Shown: positions 24,701 to 37,172 of the stretch, in pieces
Numbering within the stretch: the first letter of the stretch is position 1
Layout of the letters: the number at the start of each line of letters is the position of its first letter
Assembly: GCA_032173965.1 (NCBI GenBank)
Contig: CM063288.1
Span: 12,628,501 to 12,692,500, forward strand
Length of the DNA stretch: 64,000 nucleotides
Reading direction: 5' to 3'
Source of the DNA: Sitta carolinensis
Taxonomy: Eukaryota > Chordata > Aves > Passeriformes > Sittidae
The notes under the pieces: model-generated
The model's input: the letters and a program-made list of their open reading frames with translations, nothing else
The model's database searches: none
Told to the model about the DNA's origin: nothing
Translations under genes and position numbers: made by a program

Positions 24701-26810
24701 AATTCGGCAATAAATTATGCAAAAGTGTAATAGCAACAAATATTTCAGAGAGCTAACTGGCAAGTTTATTCTCTGAAAATGAATGACAAATAATTGCTTT
24801 ATTTGCCTAAAGGAACTTGTATGTATATTTAAAATGCTTGGCATTCCACTCCTCTTCAGCTCAATGACAAAGTTCTCTCTGCACTGTCAGTGGGTCTCAG
24901 ACTTTATCTATGGATATAATAAATTATCTATATTTATAATTTTTATTTCCTGCATGAATTAATAGTAATTGATCTTTACCTTCCATGTGATATAAATCCT
25001 ATGGTGATGAGAAATGGCTCAGGTTTTTCTGCTATGAAATCTCACAGAAAACTTCTGCATCCCATGTTTGACTGCTAATTTCTCAGCATTATGTAATGTG
25101 AGACCATGAAGTATGAAGATTTTTTTTGTGAGGCTTAAGTTTTAATTACCTACAGTCCAGGCACTAGAACACTCCAGTAAAAAAAACCCCACCTTTATTT
25201 CCCATGAGAAACCATTTGTTCCTTCTCTCATACACAAGATGTATCTGCAGAGACATCATGAAGAGTTGCTGTGGGATGGGTCAGTGGTATGTTTTAGTTC
25301 ACTATCTCCCATCCTGATATTTGCACCTCTCTTAGCTGCAAGAAGCAGCTATTGTGCATGGGCCCACATACAGCCTGGGCTGGAGAACAGCCAGGGATCC
25401 AAATTTGGCTGCTCTGTACACTATGAGCAACTTAAGTCCCTGTTGCACTAAAGGTCAGCAGACACATTATCAGAGCTGAATACACTCTCAGCCTGGGGCC
25501 CAGGTTTTGTTCCATCTTCCTGACACACACACAGGCCATGTGATGCCATCAAAGAAAAAAGCAACATCCCTTCAAAACTTTCTTTTTGCCAAACAGAATT
25601 TCCTTTCAAGGAACACAATAACTGACCCACTGTTACTGGTGAGTGACAGCAATACAAATCTACTGCTTGTTAGATGGTTGCCCAATCAGGGAGCTTAAAG
25701 GACCCATCTCAGCTCACTGAATAACCTTAATTTCTTGGAAGTAAATGAATTAACACCAATATCTCTCCACAAATGGAAGGACTAGATGGATGGAGGAGGA
25801 AAAATGAAATATGGCTGATTGTGGTTTTTTGTTCTTGCTGCTGGGAAGGACTCCCTCTGTTCAAAATCCACAATAATATTTTATTGAGTTCTTTAAACAG
25901 TTAACAGTGAAATGTACAGGAACTGCAGCTGCAGGCTCACTTTACTTATTGTTAGGTGCACTAATAATAAGTCATGCACAACAGGAGGGAAAGTCCTCTG
26001 GTTTAACACGAATGAAGAGCACAAAAGTATGCTCATTTGTCTGAGGCGTGGAGGTACTTCATGGATGAGTGTAAGGCTTGAAGAGAAGTCAACAAACTGA
26101 ACAGATATGCATACAAGGGTGGCATTTTCCAAGAGCTGTGCTACAGCAGGTATGAGACACCTTCAAAAGTTTCCATGAGATAAATTTCATAGACAGTGAA
26201 ATGGGCATGTGAGGCCACAGATTTGCCTCCAGACGAGATTGCCATAAGAAATGGCACAGTTGCAGATATACTGCTTTTTATAGGAACTTGCTGTAAAAAA
26301 AACACTTCACATGAAAGCTTATCAATTTGTGTTCCTTCTGTTGCATGTTAGAGGAAAAACTTTTAAAGAATGTGCTTAACAGTTGTTTTGACAGAAGAGG
26401 TAGGGAAGAAAGAGTTTGAATAAAATCCAGAGAGCGTATGAATAAAAAACTCCTCCCATTACACATGAGAGGCTCAGGTTTAGGTTCCTGAGCTTAAAGA
26501 ACCAGAAAACCTCTCTACCATCTTCAGCTTGGGGGAAAAAAGTTGAAAGACTGCAGTCTCGTACTTTTTCTGGGTTCAGTACGCAAATTTTCATTCAGAG
26601 TTCTCCTACTGAACCAAAGAAACATTCCCAACATGGAAATGCTTTTTATATTGCTAGATTTCTATGAAAACTATGATTTTGAGCAGGTGCTGTGCTGCAG
26701 CAAAAATCATTTGCTAGAACATTCCCAGTGAACACCACTGATTAGCTGGCAAAACACCAATCTCGATTTTTAAGAAAAGAACTTACTGATTAACATGTAA
26801 TTTTACTGTT
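21751..26810. other. Non-coding stretch, no gene recognised
   Basis: Contains slightly GC-richer pieces at about 22220-22460 and 24000-24260 with overlapping short frames, a perfect 9-bp hairpin at 23057-23077, and AT-rich unique sequence at about 24485-24800 that resembles conserved non-coding DNA in texture. No frame exceeds about 117 codons and none matches a known family. Confidence 0.55.
23057..23077. repeat. Perfect 9-bp inverted repeat
   Basis: CAACACATC (23057-23065), loop GTT, then GATGTGTTG (23069-23077). The complementarity does not extend outward, so it is too short for a microRNA precursor. It may be chance. Confidence 0.75.
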
Positions 26811-26845
26811 AAAAAAAAAAAAAAGTTTTTTTTTTTTTTTTTTTT
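26811..26845. repeat. A14-G-T20 inverted homopolymer
   Basis: Fourteen A bases, one G, then twenty T bases. The two homopolymers are fully self-complementary with almost no loop. Both parts are prone to replication slippage and to length error in assembly, so the exact counts should be treated with caution. Confidence 0.9.
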
Positions 26846-27542
26846 CACTCAAAAGAGTTGCATTCTGTACTTCAGTTCCTACTATGCTGAAGTTGTAAAC
26901 TTCAAGTGGCAGCATTCTGGTTGCTCTCATATAATTTCACTTCTTTCTGAAGGATAAGAGTGAAGCAAAGACTTTCAAATAACATTTCGTTCATCTGTAA
27001 CTGAAACAAAGGAGCTATAGCAATATTTGGCCAAGGAAGGATATAATTTGCTTTGGGGATTGCTGGTAGGCAGGATATCTAAGTGTCTTATTCTTCAGAG
27101 GCAGGAAGAATTTCTCTTGTTCCTGAACAGTTTTGTGTCCACTACCTTAATGATATTCCTTGCACTCACTTTTTTTTTTAAACTGCAGATTACACAGTGA
27201 CCACTAGTTCAGTCCAGGAGTGCAATGTATGTACAGGGGGAATGTAAAGTTACTTGTAGCAGCTGAGAGATGTTCCATTCTGTCTGTGAGTGCTTCAAAT
27301 TCTCATGGAGGCTCTTTAAAAGAGAGTTATATTTCTCTTATTTTTTATAAACAAAAAGCAAAAATAAGCCATTCTGAGATGACTGTAGGAAAAAAAAATC
27401 AAGGCAGAGTTATTTCTGTGAAGGACCTGCATAAACTAAGAGGAAATTTTTTTTCCAACTCAAGCCATCTATCAGAGAGCTTCACCTGTATATAGGACAC
27501 TTGTTGTAGCTAAGGCATAATGCAACCTGGCATTCTGTGGCC

Positions 27543-27556
27543 AAAAAAAAAAAAAA
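27543..27556. repeat. Poly-A tract (A14)
   Basis: A plain homopolymer after TGGCC. No SINE, LINE or gene-like body precedes it. Confidence 0.85.
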
Positions 27557-27944
27557 TCAAAGAGAGTAGAGACAGTAGAACCTTTTAAACTCAACCCCAG
27601 AACTGCATGCTTAGTGTGAGCACTCCCTCCACTCTAATCCCTAATACTTCTTGTTCCTTTTCTCTTTTTATAGACCCTGCTCTGAATCCTGACCTAGAAA
27701 CCTGGTATTCATAGAAAACGAAGGAAACCTCACAAGTTTCCTCAACTGCTCCTGCCCCTTCTGCCCTCCCACACTGCCAATCTTCCAGCCCACCCAACAG
27801 CCCCACAGGCTGCCATTCTCTAACGCTGTGTTGTTGCTCCAGCTGCACTCTTTTATGGCAGTGGCTTTGTGCCTGCAGCTGGTTTCACACCTGAGGGCAG
27901 TAATGAACTGCTTCTGGCACACTCTGCTGAAGTGGGAAGATGTT

Positions 27945-28020
27945 ATTAACTCATATTATAGGTGAAGAACAGCTTGAGGGACTTAAACCCAGCTGCCCCA
28001 AAGTATGTAGGTATTTTGTA
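27945..28020 (-). mobile_element. Possible MIR (CORE-SINE) relic
   Basis: ATTATAGGTGAAGAACAGCT and CCCCAAAGTATGTAG, in that order, resemble the reverse complement of the MIR core (the 'TTTACAGATGAGGAAACTGAGG' and 'CCCAAGGTCACACAG' blocks). The match is patchy and the characteristic CACACAG has been lost, so this is a weak call. Confidence 0.35.
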
Positions 28021-31000
28021 TACAGCACAGTAAGGCACTTTGCACTTTTAAGGACTTGAGCTTAGTCATTTGTGAAAAATTGTAAGCCGTTATGTGACAA
28101 AAGAGATGCTTTGTCTTTTCTCCCCACTGAGGAGATATTTTAAAATCATTTGAGTCCTTACTTCCAGGCTTGTGTTCTTAGGTTGACTATAAGGTTGAGT
28201 AACACAGAAAAAGCAGACACAATCATTGAATTTGCATTTCTCCTGTAAGTGAGGTCAGAAGGGTTTTAAATAAGGGTGGCCTTGCAAATTATGAGCAGCT
28301 TTAGGAACTCAGCTACTCCTGAGGGAACCAGGCTTATGCATGGTTAAAATAATTCTGAGAGTCCCAATCCCAAACATTTTTTTCCAACCTAAGTTGTTGC
28401 AACTCCTTACAGAGAGACAAGGGAGGCAGGAAGGTAAACACTTTGCCTATGGAGAAAAACAAAGCAACCATTTGAAGGTCACTGCTTATTAGAGCAATTG
28501 ACTGAACATTAAATCAGCAGGGTGTTAATATCCGAGGATTTTGGCTCCAGTCCTATAAAGTCCTTTTGCCAACTCCAGGCAGGTTTTCTGTACCTGCAAC
28601 TTGTTGCTTCCTTCCTGTTATTTCTTTGCAAGGGAGCTAAAAATGTGAAGGTCTTCGCTGAGCCAACACATTGTTTCTGGACTGACTTGATTTTTATAGA
28701 AGTTCATACTGAAGACACATCCAGGGTGCTTCCCTGTCAGCTCCTGCACAGATGATACTTATGCCTGTCTTGGAGATCTGCTTTATGAACTGGCTGTCAG
28801 ACACAAACCAAACAATTTGATGTAGTTATAACTACACTAGCATAACACTGCCTGACTCAGGACCAGCTCTTGCTCTAGGTGGGAGTGTGAAAAGGTGCAT
28901 CACGTATTTTTTTGTGCTCTTCACCAGAGGGGTCTGGAAAGGGACACTCCAATCACTCAGCCCTGAAGCTTCTCGTTGTGTGTCCAAACAGCTGAGACAG
29001 ACAGAAACGTCAATGCTTGTGTTAGGTGACGTGAAAGAAGCATGACCAGACCTGAGATACCTGGCTGTCAAGTTCCACAATACTAGCATGCACAATTCTA
29101 ATTTTGATTGGATTTTTATAACCGTAGCTGCCAATCCCTTCTTAATTTCCTCTATTACAAAAGCTACCCAAATAAGTTTAGCCAAAGAGTTGCCCTACCA
29201 AGGAGTTTTCTGCTCCTGTAGGAGTAAGTCATAGAAGATTGGCCTTCATCCTCATCTGTCCTGGCTCTCTCCTGTCGCTGCCAGAATCTGCAGCTGTTAT
29301 CATGGCTCTGCTACTATTAGTACTTTCATTGTGTCCCACCACTCACGCATGGATCTGCTGCTTCGGACTCTGAGCACACACTGAAGGACACTCATTGTTT
29401 TAAAACACATAAATGAGACATGCTGGGGTGAAAATCAACTCTAATTTGACAGAGGAACCATGTGGTGAAATCACCATTTAAAGATGTTCAGCACTTTAGC
29501 AAATCATCCAAAGAGTTTAGGTTCTAAGAAAAACTAAGCAGGTGATTCCTCAAAGGTTCCTCTGATGATGGATGGATATGAGTGTGCCTTATGTGGAACC
29601 TGTGAAATCACAACTGACTGTTTTAAAAGCTAAACCAAAGTTGCCTAAGGACTAGACAGAGAACTACCAACAGAAATTATTCATGCTTCCCAAATCTTTG
29701 CCTGCTGCTTTCTTTGTTTTGCTGGTAAATGATAAGAGCAACAGCAAATTTGATCAATGGAAAGAAGTGATTTTTTGCTTCTCCTTCTCTGATAGTTTTC
29801 ATCTTGGTGTTTTTATCAAAGAAAAAAAGAAAGTAGTAATCTGATATCATGGGAAATACAGTATTTGCCATGAGAAATTTCATGAAGTTTATCTGATGTC
29901 ATTCTAGTATTTACTACCGGTTTGGCATTCAAGCTTTCACTTTGGCTCAACTTTAGACTTGAGCTGTAGTTCAGGCATAACATAGTTTCCAGCTGTGATA
30001 ATTTCAACTCCTGTAAAAAAATATATATATTAAAAAATTTATTTTTAGGCATCCACTTATCTCTAAAATACCTTTGGTGACAACTACTGCAAGACATGAC
30101 TACTTAGTATCTGCTAACATTTTACTGCCTGTCAGGCTAACTTACTGTAACCATCTCAGAAGAACAGCTTGAATTCTAATGAAGAGTAATAGGAACATGA
30201 TAAAAATGCTTGTAGAATAGAGGATAAGCCTTCTACAGGTACACAAGTTAACTTTTGTCTTTGGTAGACCTAATTAAATATGTTTCTAGAAAGCAGAACC
30301 TATAAGTAAGTAAGCAAGTAAGTAATAAGTAAATAAATAAATAAACTAACCCTCCAAAAAACAGCAGCAGGTTGCTACATTAGCATGAATATTTCATGTC
30401 TGATCTGAGTATGCCCACACAGAATTTTATTTTTCTCTGGGACTTGCTGGTTGTCTTAAGTAGAGAGAAAAAACACCACTCAGAAATTCTACAAAGTCTT
30501 ACCTACATGTCTACGTTCCTGGCATTTCATGAAGGGACTGGTACCTCTTGCACATTCAGACCATCTCTGTGCAGTGTAAACAATTAGGAAAAAAGTGCCA
30601 TTTCCATTTACACAAGAAGACTAAAAGAAAGCTCAGCCCTCTCAGGCATTATCAATAATAAGAGGAACTGACAGCATTTGGCTTAGACTTGTCTGTTTGG
30701 GGCAAGGGCAGCCCATGGTTTCAAGAGTTCTGAAAGGCAGAGAATGGCACGTGCAGTCCTCGAAGGGCTGGACCACCACTTCTGTGCCCGTCATGTGTCA
30801 ACAGACATTGGGATTCCTTTCCTGCTGGGAACGTGCTGCCAGTCTGATGGCTCAGCATACTGGTGTTTACAGTGTCAATAGTGCTTCTGGGGGACCTAGA
30901 AGCCTGAAATACTGTGCTGCCTGTGATGGTTTGGGGGACAGAGTGAAGGTTAATGATCATAGGGGTTTGAATCAGATCAGTATGGTGGTGGCATCTTGGT

Positions 31001-32536
31001 TGTCAGGCTCCCTTTACCCTCCCAGCCCTTGCATTTCAATTAGAGTCAAGCTGAGTTAATTGCTCTTTGGCCAGCTGTATTTACAGGATCACAATATCCT
31101 GCAAAGGTGACTGGTAGGAAAATTAAAGCACAGGTGCAGGTGAAAGGCTGTGATCACTGTCTCTGTGGCATTTGCTTTCCAACTTCCTCTTACACTGATT
31201 GTCAGCCTCAATAGCTGTACCTGAGTGTGCATCATCCTTGTGAAGCCACAGCTTCCCCATCTAGGAAGCTGGTTCTGCACCTTCCTTGTTTTGATTTTTT
31301 TTTTTTGTTTGCTTTGCTGTTGTTTTTTTATTCCAAATCTATCCTGCTATTCTCTTTCATGCTATCTCCAGGAGCAGGTTTTGCCCCCTCTTCTGACTGT
31401 AGTGGTGTTCAACAGGAATGATAATATTAGACAGCAGGATTGCAGCAGTCCTTTGAGGCTCCAGTATAGGTGCAGCTTTATTATTTTGTTAAGTTTACTA
31501 CAAATGTACAAAGACCACATTTTTCAAGAGGAGCTGATAATTCCACGATCACTTTAAAAGCTTTTAAACACCAATTTTGTGAACCTGCAGGTCACAGAGA
31601 GTTTAGACACCACTTTTTCATCGCCAAGCTGTTTTTCTCCCAGCACCTCAAGTAAAAAATGATGACTGACAAAGTGTCACACACAGTCTTACATTAGTAA
31701 ATGACAGCGCCAACACTTGTAAAGAAAAAAATATATCTCCTTTGCATGTTGGAGGCAGAAAGCTTGCCAATTTTAGTTGAGGATTTATATGCTTAGTATT
31801 TGAAATGTAAAATTATGAAACCTTATGCTCAGCACAGTCTACACATGCAATCAGACCTGACCTTGCAATGTTATCAAATCTCTGAGGGCAGATTTTTAGA
31901 ATCACAAGTAAGAGGCAGATATTGACACTGTTCCTTCCCCCACCCTTTCTTTTTCAGTGATATTTTGTCACTTAGCCATTCTTTCTGTTTTGGAAAATGT
32001 CATATCAAGTAACTTAATTTTGCTGGAGGGAGAATCCTTGGTGTTTAATATAAGTTATTAACTTTTTGCAAACAAGTGGGATACTGTAAAACATAGTAGA
32101 GAAGATTTAGAGCAGGAGTAAAGAGCAAAATGAGCACAAATAGATAACTATCATTCAGGCATTTTATATGGACAAAAGGAGAACACACTGAGAGGTTCTT
32201 TGATGAGACATTCACAAAACAAAATAATGATATAAGATTGAAATAAATTGCAGGAACAAAAAGATATACTGGGAGAGAAATAGCTCAAAAAATCTGGCAA
32301 CTACCCTGGAGAATAATGGAGACAAATCTCATTATAGATTTCCTGTGATGTTATCCTCTATATTCCACATAGTGCAAGCAGGAACATGGAATAACTTCCA
32401 TGAACTCTACTGGTATATAGTTATGTTTGACAAAGTATAGTATTAGGCAGCTACAGCATGAGTTAGTGAAATAACTTGGTAGCTGTGTTCACTCAGACAG
32501 GCTGTTTTAATTTGAAGAATTAATAGCAAAGTTACA
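28021..32536. other. Non-coding stretch, no gene recognised
   Basis: AT-rich unique sequence with one simple repeat (30302-30345) and a GC-richer patch at about 30690-31060 that holds a 120-codon frame on the + strand and a 79-codon frame opposite it. The translation matches nothing known to me. No RNA gene or promoter is apparent. Confidence 0.55.
30302..30345. repeat. (AAGT)n/(AAAT)n microsatellite
   Basis: A run of AAGT-type units with one AAGC and one truncated unit, changing to AAAT units. Such two-part tetranucleotide arrays arise by point mutation of a unit followed by slippage. Confidence 0.9.
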
Positions 32537-32643
32537 AATCATGGAATTGTAGAACAACTTGTTTGGAAAGGACTTTTGTAGGTCAGCTATTTCCAATCCC
32601 CCCTTCCCCAGTGCAAAGCAGAACTAACTTCAAATGAAAGGAT
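32537..32643 (-). mobile_element. CR1 LINE 3'-end relic
   Basis: The + strand reads AATCATGGAATTGTAGAAC..., then TTGGAAAGGACTTTTGTAGG, then CAGCTATTTCCAATCCCCCC and a CAGTGCAAAGCAGAACTAAC stretch. This is the diverged reverse complement of the bird CR1 3' untranslated end ('AATCATAGAAT... TTGGAAGGGACCT... TCCAACCCCC...'), so the element lies on the - strand with its 3' terminus at about 32537. CR1 copies in birds are typically 5'-truncated like this one. No reverse-transcriptase sequence remains. It is a good indicator of an avian or other sauropsid genome. Confidence 0.75.
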
Positions 32644-35600
32644 GAAAAAAAGAGAACATTCTGTTCTATGCTAGAGAATGCCTAACGTGTTTTTCTTGTG
32701 AATTTTTCTATGACCTCTATTTATAGCTCATTTACTACCATTTTCTGAGGTCTCCTTGCTGCAAGCCCTGGTATTTCAGACAAAAATCAGGTAGACTGTA
32801 CCTGAGCATTAATATTTAACACAGACTTATGGGAAAAGCAGTGACTAAAAGTGACATCTGCATTTTACCAGAATGAAGGTTTTGAAATGGCACCAAGGAC
32901 TGTTTTATCCTTCTCTTAGTCTTAATTGGCAATTCAGTCTGCATTTTTTTGGTGTAATTTCTCTACAATAGAAGGATAGTCTTTGAAGCAAGAAGCAATT
33001 TGACATGGTGTGAGAATAGCACTTTATGAGGAGAAGAGTTTTTTTTTATTGCCACAGAAAATATTTTGTATGCCTGATCTGATTGTGGCTTTGATAGAAA
33101 TGAAGGCAGAGGCCGTTTGGTGGCAAAATTTATGTCACAAACTCTCCAAATTCCTTGATTATTCTCAAGAGATACGGAAAATCTGGTCCTTGGAGATGCT
33201 TTAAACTTAGGGTACCCATGTGAACCAGCTTTCCAAATTCAGCATGCCTTGGTAGGAGCAGTGAGTTCAGGCTGTTGTTCTTTGGTGTCTTTGTTCAATC
33301 CCAGGACCCTTTCAGGAAAGATTTCTGGATATCCTCTCTTCCAGCCTTGTCTGAGTGTCAAAAGCAGATGCTGTCCAATGGCTGAGTCAGAAATTATCTG
33401 CTGCAGCTTTGTCCATGGAAAAAAATGCTGGGGCTTCCCCCATTCCCTTCCTTTGGTGTGCTACCTGGCTGGCCTTAAGTCTCCCTCTGAGAGTGCTCCT
33501 GCAAACCTATCAGGCCACCTGGTGACTTTACCACTGTGAAGTGTCTTAGACATCAAGCAGATGCAGAATGTCTACCTAACGCTCATTACTTCATTTTAAC
33601 TTTTAAGCTTTTTGCCTGTTTTACTGATAGACCAGGTTTATTATCCATGCTGAGAAATGAGGCAAAGAATGGGTGACTTATTCAAAGTCACACACCAAAA
33701 GTGTAACGGAGCAAGATATTGAATTTTAATCTCTGCATTTCTATTCCAATGCTTTACAATCAGATCACAATTTAAATTCATTTTCAAATTGGAAAAGGCT
33801 GAGGATTTTCAAACATTTTCTTATTATCAATAATTCCATATTTCCAAGACTGAGAAAATAACTGTGGAAGACAATTCAAATTGACAGGCATATTTCAGAA
33901 CTGGTTACCTCATCTCTAAACTCTGACTTGCATGAAAATACACCCTTGCTACCAAAATCTGATCCAGAGTTTCACCCTCCAGAGTCAGGCTTTGATCTCA
34001 GGCCATTCCTGAGAAGGTATGACAACTTCTCAGTGTCTATCAGCTTCAGGTTTGCTGCACATCTGCAGCTCTTCAAGCTGGAAAATCAAACCACTGTTAT
34101 ATGTGTAAATTCAAAAGTTAACAAACAGAAAAATGAAGTACAGCATACAGCAAATGATTTTGACCATTAATTCTGATATATGCTTGATTTGCTACAAAGA
34201 TGATGGGCTTAGATCAGTGATTTGGAGGAAGGATTTGAAAGTTAAATTTTCACTGCAGAGGATAATAAATGGGAAAAAAGTATGAATAATTAGGAGCAGA
34301 GCAAACATATTCAGAAAAATTTGGATAATTCATTAGGCTAGGCCTGAGAATAACAAATATATTTTGATGAAAAGAGTTATAATGGAATCCAGAAACAACA
34401 GAGATGACCCGAGAGTTATCTTACAAAGTGAGCAAAAAACCACCATTCAGTCTCCACTGCAAATTATTCCTCTGTTATTGCATTTATGAATCAAATGTTT
34501 GGCATCCATAAGCTCCATCCCTTGCAGCGTTTACACAATGCTCATGCCTTTGAGAACTGTGCAGCACCACATGCAAAGTTTGGAGAGAGTCTGCTCCCAT
34601 TCAGCTGTATGAAAAGCAAACTTTGGGATGTACTCAACACCAGCTTGGAGAAGACCTTGACTTTCTCTGCATGTGTAACTCATTTCAGTCCTCTGCTGAA
34701 CCAGGGCCAAAGGTATTAATACATCTTGACTAGGGTCGTACTGGCAGAGACTGCTTGCTTTGAGTTCCAGGGTATTTTCAGCAATAAACCAAATGCCTTC
34801 TTTCCTTGTAAGGAGAGGGAAATGATAATTTCCTTTTTTAAAAAACCGGATGACCAGACTATGGAAATGTTCTCTCAGGAATGTCCTCCTAGGAGAAGTC
34901 TCATCATACTGGAAGAACATATCTTGCAAGCAGTGAGAATTACCAGTGTAATCACAATAAGTAAACAAAACTAGATTCAAACCAATAGTTTCAGCAAACA
35001 TCTGTGCTAAAGCCAGTGTTAAAAGAGGCAGGAAAACACACACTGAATACAGCAAGACTGAATTTCAGCAGGATGAAAGCAGCAGTAAATTATAGCCTTC
35101 TGGGTAAAAAGAGGGAGACACAATCTGAATAACCAGTATGAAAATGGAGAAGACAGTGCAGCTTTGCAATAAAAAAATTTGTCGTAATAGTACATAATTT
35201 AAACTTGGAGTCCAAACACTGCTCTTTTAAATTGGCATAAATCAAACACATTGTCTCTGCAATTGGTTGCCACCTGTCACAGTTCCATTCCCTTTTCTTC
35301 ATTAGAGATTTTTCTTGACCAGGGAGCTGTTTTTGACAGATTAGAAAGGACAAACTGCTTCTTGGGTCACCCTTGTTCACATACAGTCCTTCTGAAACAG
35401 CTGACATGTGTCACTGTATAATCACCAAAGCTGTATTTTCTAGAACACTGAATTCCAGTGCCAGCAGGCATTTTGCTATTTACTTCTGGACAGAGAACAA
35501 GGTTTGATTTGGGCTTCTTCCTGATTTATGCATTTCTGACCATTTGACTTCCAAAGCTCCTTGTTAGTGAATGTCCCTCCTCACATTTTGGCTTCCATAA

Positions 35601-35985
35601 CTGGTAAATTCATTGGTTTCACCAAAACCTCACAATGTACAAGAGTAATTTGAGTGACCTCCAGCTGGCTTTAGGTGTAGCAGAGGCAGAGGGGATCACA
35701 TCTACAGCCAGGATGAGCTGTCTGTGTTCTGAAGTGCCCAGACATTCAGTGAAGGCTAAATGCTCCTGCTCTCCTGATGAGTTTGCTGCCCTCAGTGAAG
35801 TTTTCAGCATGGATGTCTTCCACAAGGTTTCTCTAATTTTTCCATTTGCAACTTGATACATTTATTTCAGTGTGAACTTTAATTATCCACTTAGAACTCT
35901 TTGCTTGCTTTGTATTTTCCTGGATGCTCCCACCAAGCTGTTACAATAAGAGAAATAAGTGATCAGACCCTATTCATTTATTATT
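32644..35985. other. Non-coding stretch with a MIR relic and the longest open frame
   Basis: Besides the MIR relic at 33635-33760, this stretch holds the longest open frame of the window on the - strand. It is 174 codons from a TTG at 35055, or 156 codons from the first ATG at 35001, down to 34531. Read from the TTG it starts with a short hydrophobic run that looks like a signal peptide (LLYSVCVFLPLLTLALA), but this part precedes the ATG. The protein resembles no family I know, and a frame of this length is expected about once by chance, so I do not call a gene. Confidence 0.5.
33635..33760 (-). mobile_element. MIR (CORE-SINE) relic
   Basis: In order on the + strand: GGTTTATTATCCATGCTGAG, AAATGAGGCAAAGAATGGGT, GACTTATTCAAAGTCACACA, and ATTGAATTTTAATCTCTGCA, ending near CCAATGCTTTAC. 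This follows the reverse complement of the MIR consensus block by block ('TTATTATCC...GATGAGGAAACTGAGG...TGACTTGCCCAAGGTCACACAG...GATTCGAACC...TGCTCTTAACC'). It is the best preserved ancient SINE in the window and keeps nearly the full central domain plus part of the tRNA-related part. Confidence 0.75.
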
Positions 35986-36027
35986 AAAAACAAAAACAAA
36001 AACAAAAACAAAAACAAAAACAAAAAC
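35986..36027. repeat. (AAAAAC)7 hexanucleotide repeat
   Basis: Seven exact AAAAAC units in 42 bases, followed by ACAAACCC. Perfect repetition implies it is young or still slipping. It could have grown from a poly-A tract with one C substitution, but no retroelement body is recognisable upstream. Confidence 0.95.
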
Positions 36028-36390
36028 ACAAACCCATTTTTAGCTGGCCTGCTCTCAGTCTATTGGCGCTGCTGGTGTGGTTTCTCTGGAAGGCTGCAGT
36101 TGTGTTTCAGGAGCTGAAGAGCAGTTATTGTGTTATCTTCTTCCAAGGTGATTCATGAAGAAGGGCTGCTATGATACTACTACAATTGGTTGGGGCATCG
36201 TAGACATAGCACTGGAAAAAGGATAATACTTTATCTGTAGCATGATAAATAAATGGAAACTGAATCTTGCTTTAAAAGGAATTAAAATGTGTAACTCCAT
36301 CCCTCCATACTGTTGTGGGTACCCTGATAATGTGAATATGAAAAAAATGTCTGGCTCTAGAGATCAGTTTTCTCTTTGAAATTAAGAAGT

Positions 36391-36428
36391 TTTTTCTCCC
36401 TTGCCTTCCCCTCCTTTTTCTTTCTTTT
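36391..36428. repeat. Polypyrimidine tract
   Basis: About 38 bases of T and C on the + strand with a single G. It is followed by AAACAAATCTG and not by a splice-acceptor AG, so a splicing role is not supported. Confidence 0.75.
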
Positions 36429-37063
36429 AAACAAATCTGACCCCATGTGATTTGGTAACAGAAAACTCAGAGCAAACCTCTGATCTCTACTACATCATTT
36501 GCTCATGAACAATTCATGCTCAGCAGATCAAAATCTGGTTTTCCTGTAAATACCTCAGCAATTTATTTGACAGAGTCATCTTGAAGAAAAAAATGTTTAA
36601 AAAGAGTAAAAGATTTAAAGTAAAGGAATTCATATGCATAAAGAGTTGAATGTGCCTAAAGGGCCCTACAGCACTATCATGGCTGAATGGTATCACATAC
36701 TATGGTGATTGTTGGGAATTGCTGGTGAGAAAACTGCTGGTAGAAGTCAGAGCAATGTGTTGCTGAAGCATAGAGTTAAAGGAGTAGGGACACAGAAACA
36801 GGTGTCTTACTTCATTTTAGGCACCCAAAGCTATTCTTACCTGCATCTGAAATGGCACTAGAGGCCTGGTTAGGCACCTGAATTCATCTCTTGGCATTTT
36901 ACCCAAGCTCTCACAGGAAAGCTCTGACAGACACTCGAAATCGCATCTTTCAAGTCTGTGTGAATATTTCTGAACAAGCAAACTTTGTACTGAAACAGGC
37001 TATTTATGAGTGCCTGATTTGTCAGCTGGTAGTGTTCTTTAACTGGATCTTGGAACTCATCAT

Positions 37064-37172
37064 ACACACACACACACACACACGCACACACACACACAAC
37101 ATATATATATATATATGCATATAAACACACACACACACACATGTAAGTATATGGATATATATGCACATGTAT
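37064..37172. repeat. Compound (CA)n-(AT)n-(CA)n microsatellite
   Basis: A CA array (about 37064-37099, one CG interruption), eight AT units (37101-37116), GCATATAA, a second CA array (about 37124-37140), then degenerate TATA/CATG units to about 37172. The pure cores suggest it is polymorphic. The short frames across it are repeat artefacts. Confidence 0.92.

Noticed and set aside
36800..36905. TTAGGCACC repeated twice, like an old sauropsid repeat with AGGCACCTAAA motifs
   Set aside because: Only two short motif matches about 55 bases apart with no alignable sequence between them.
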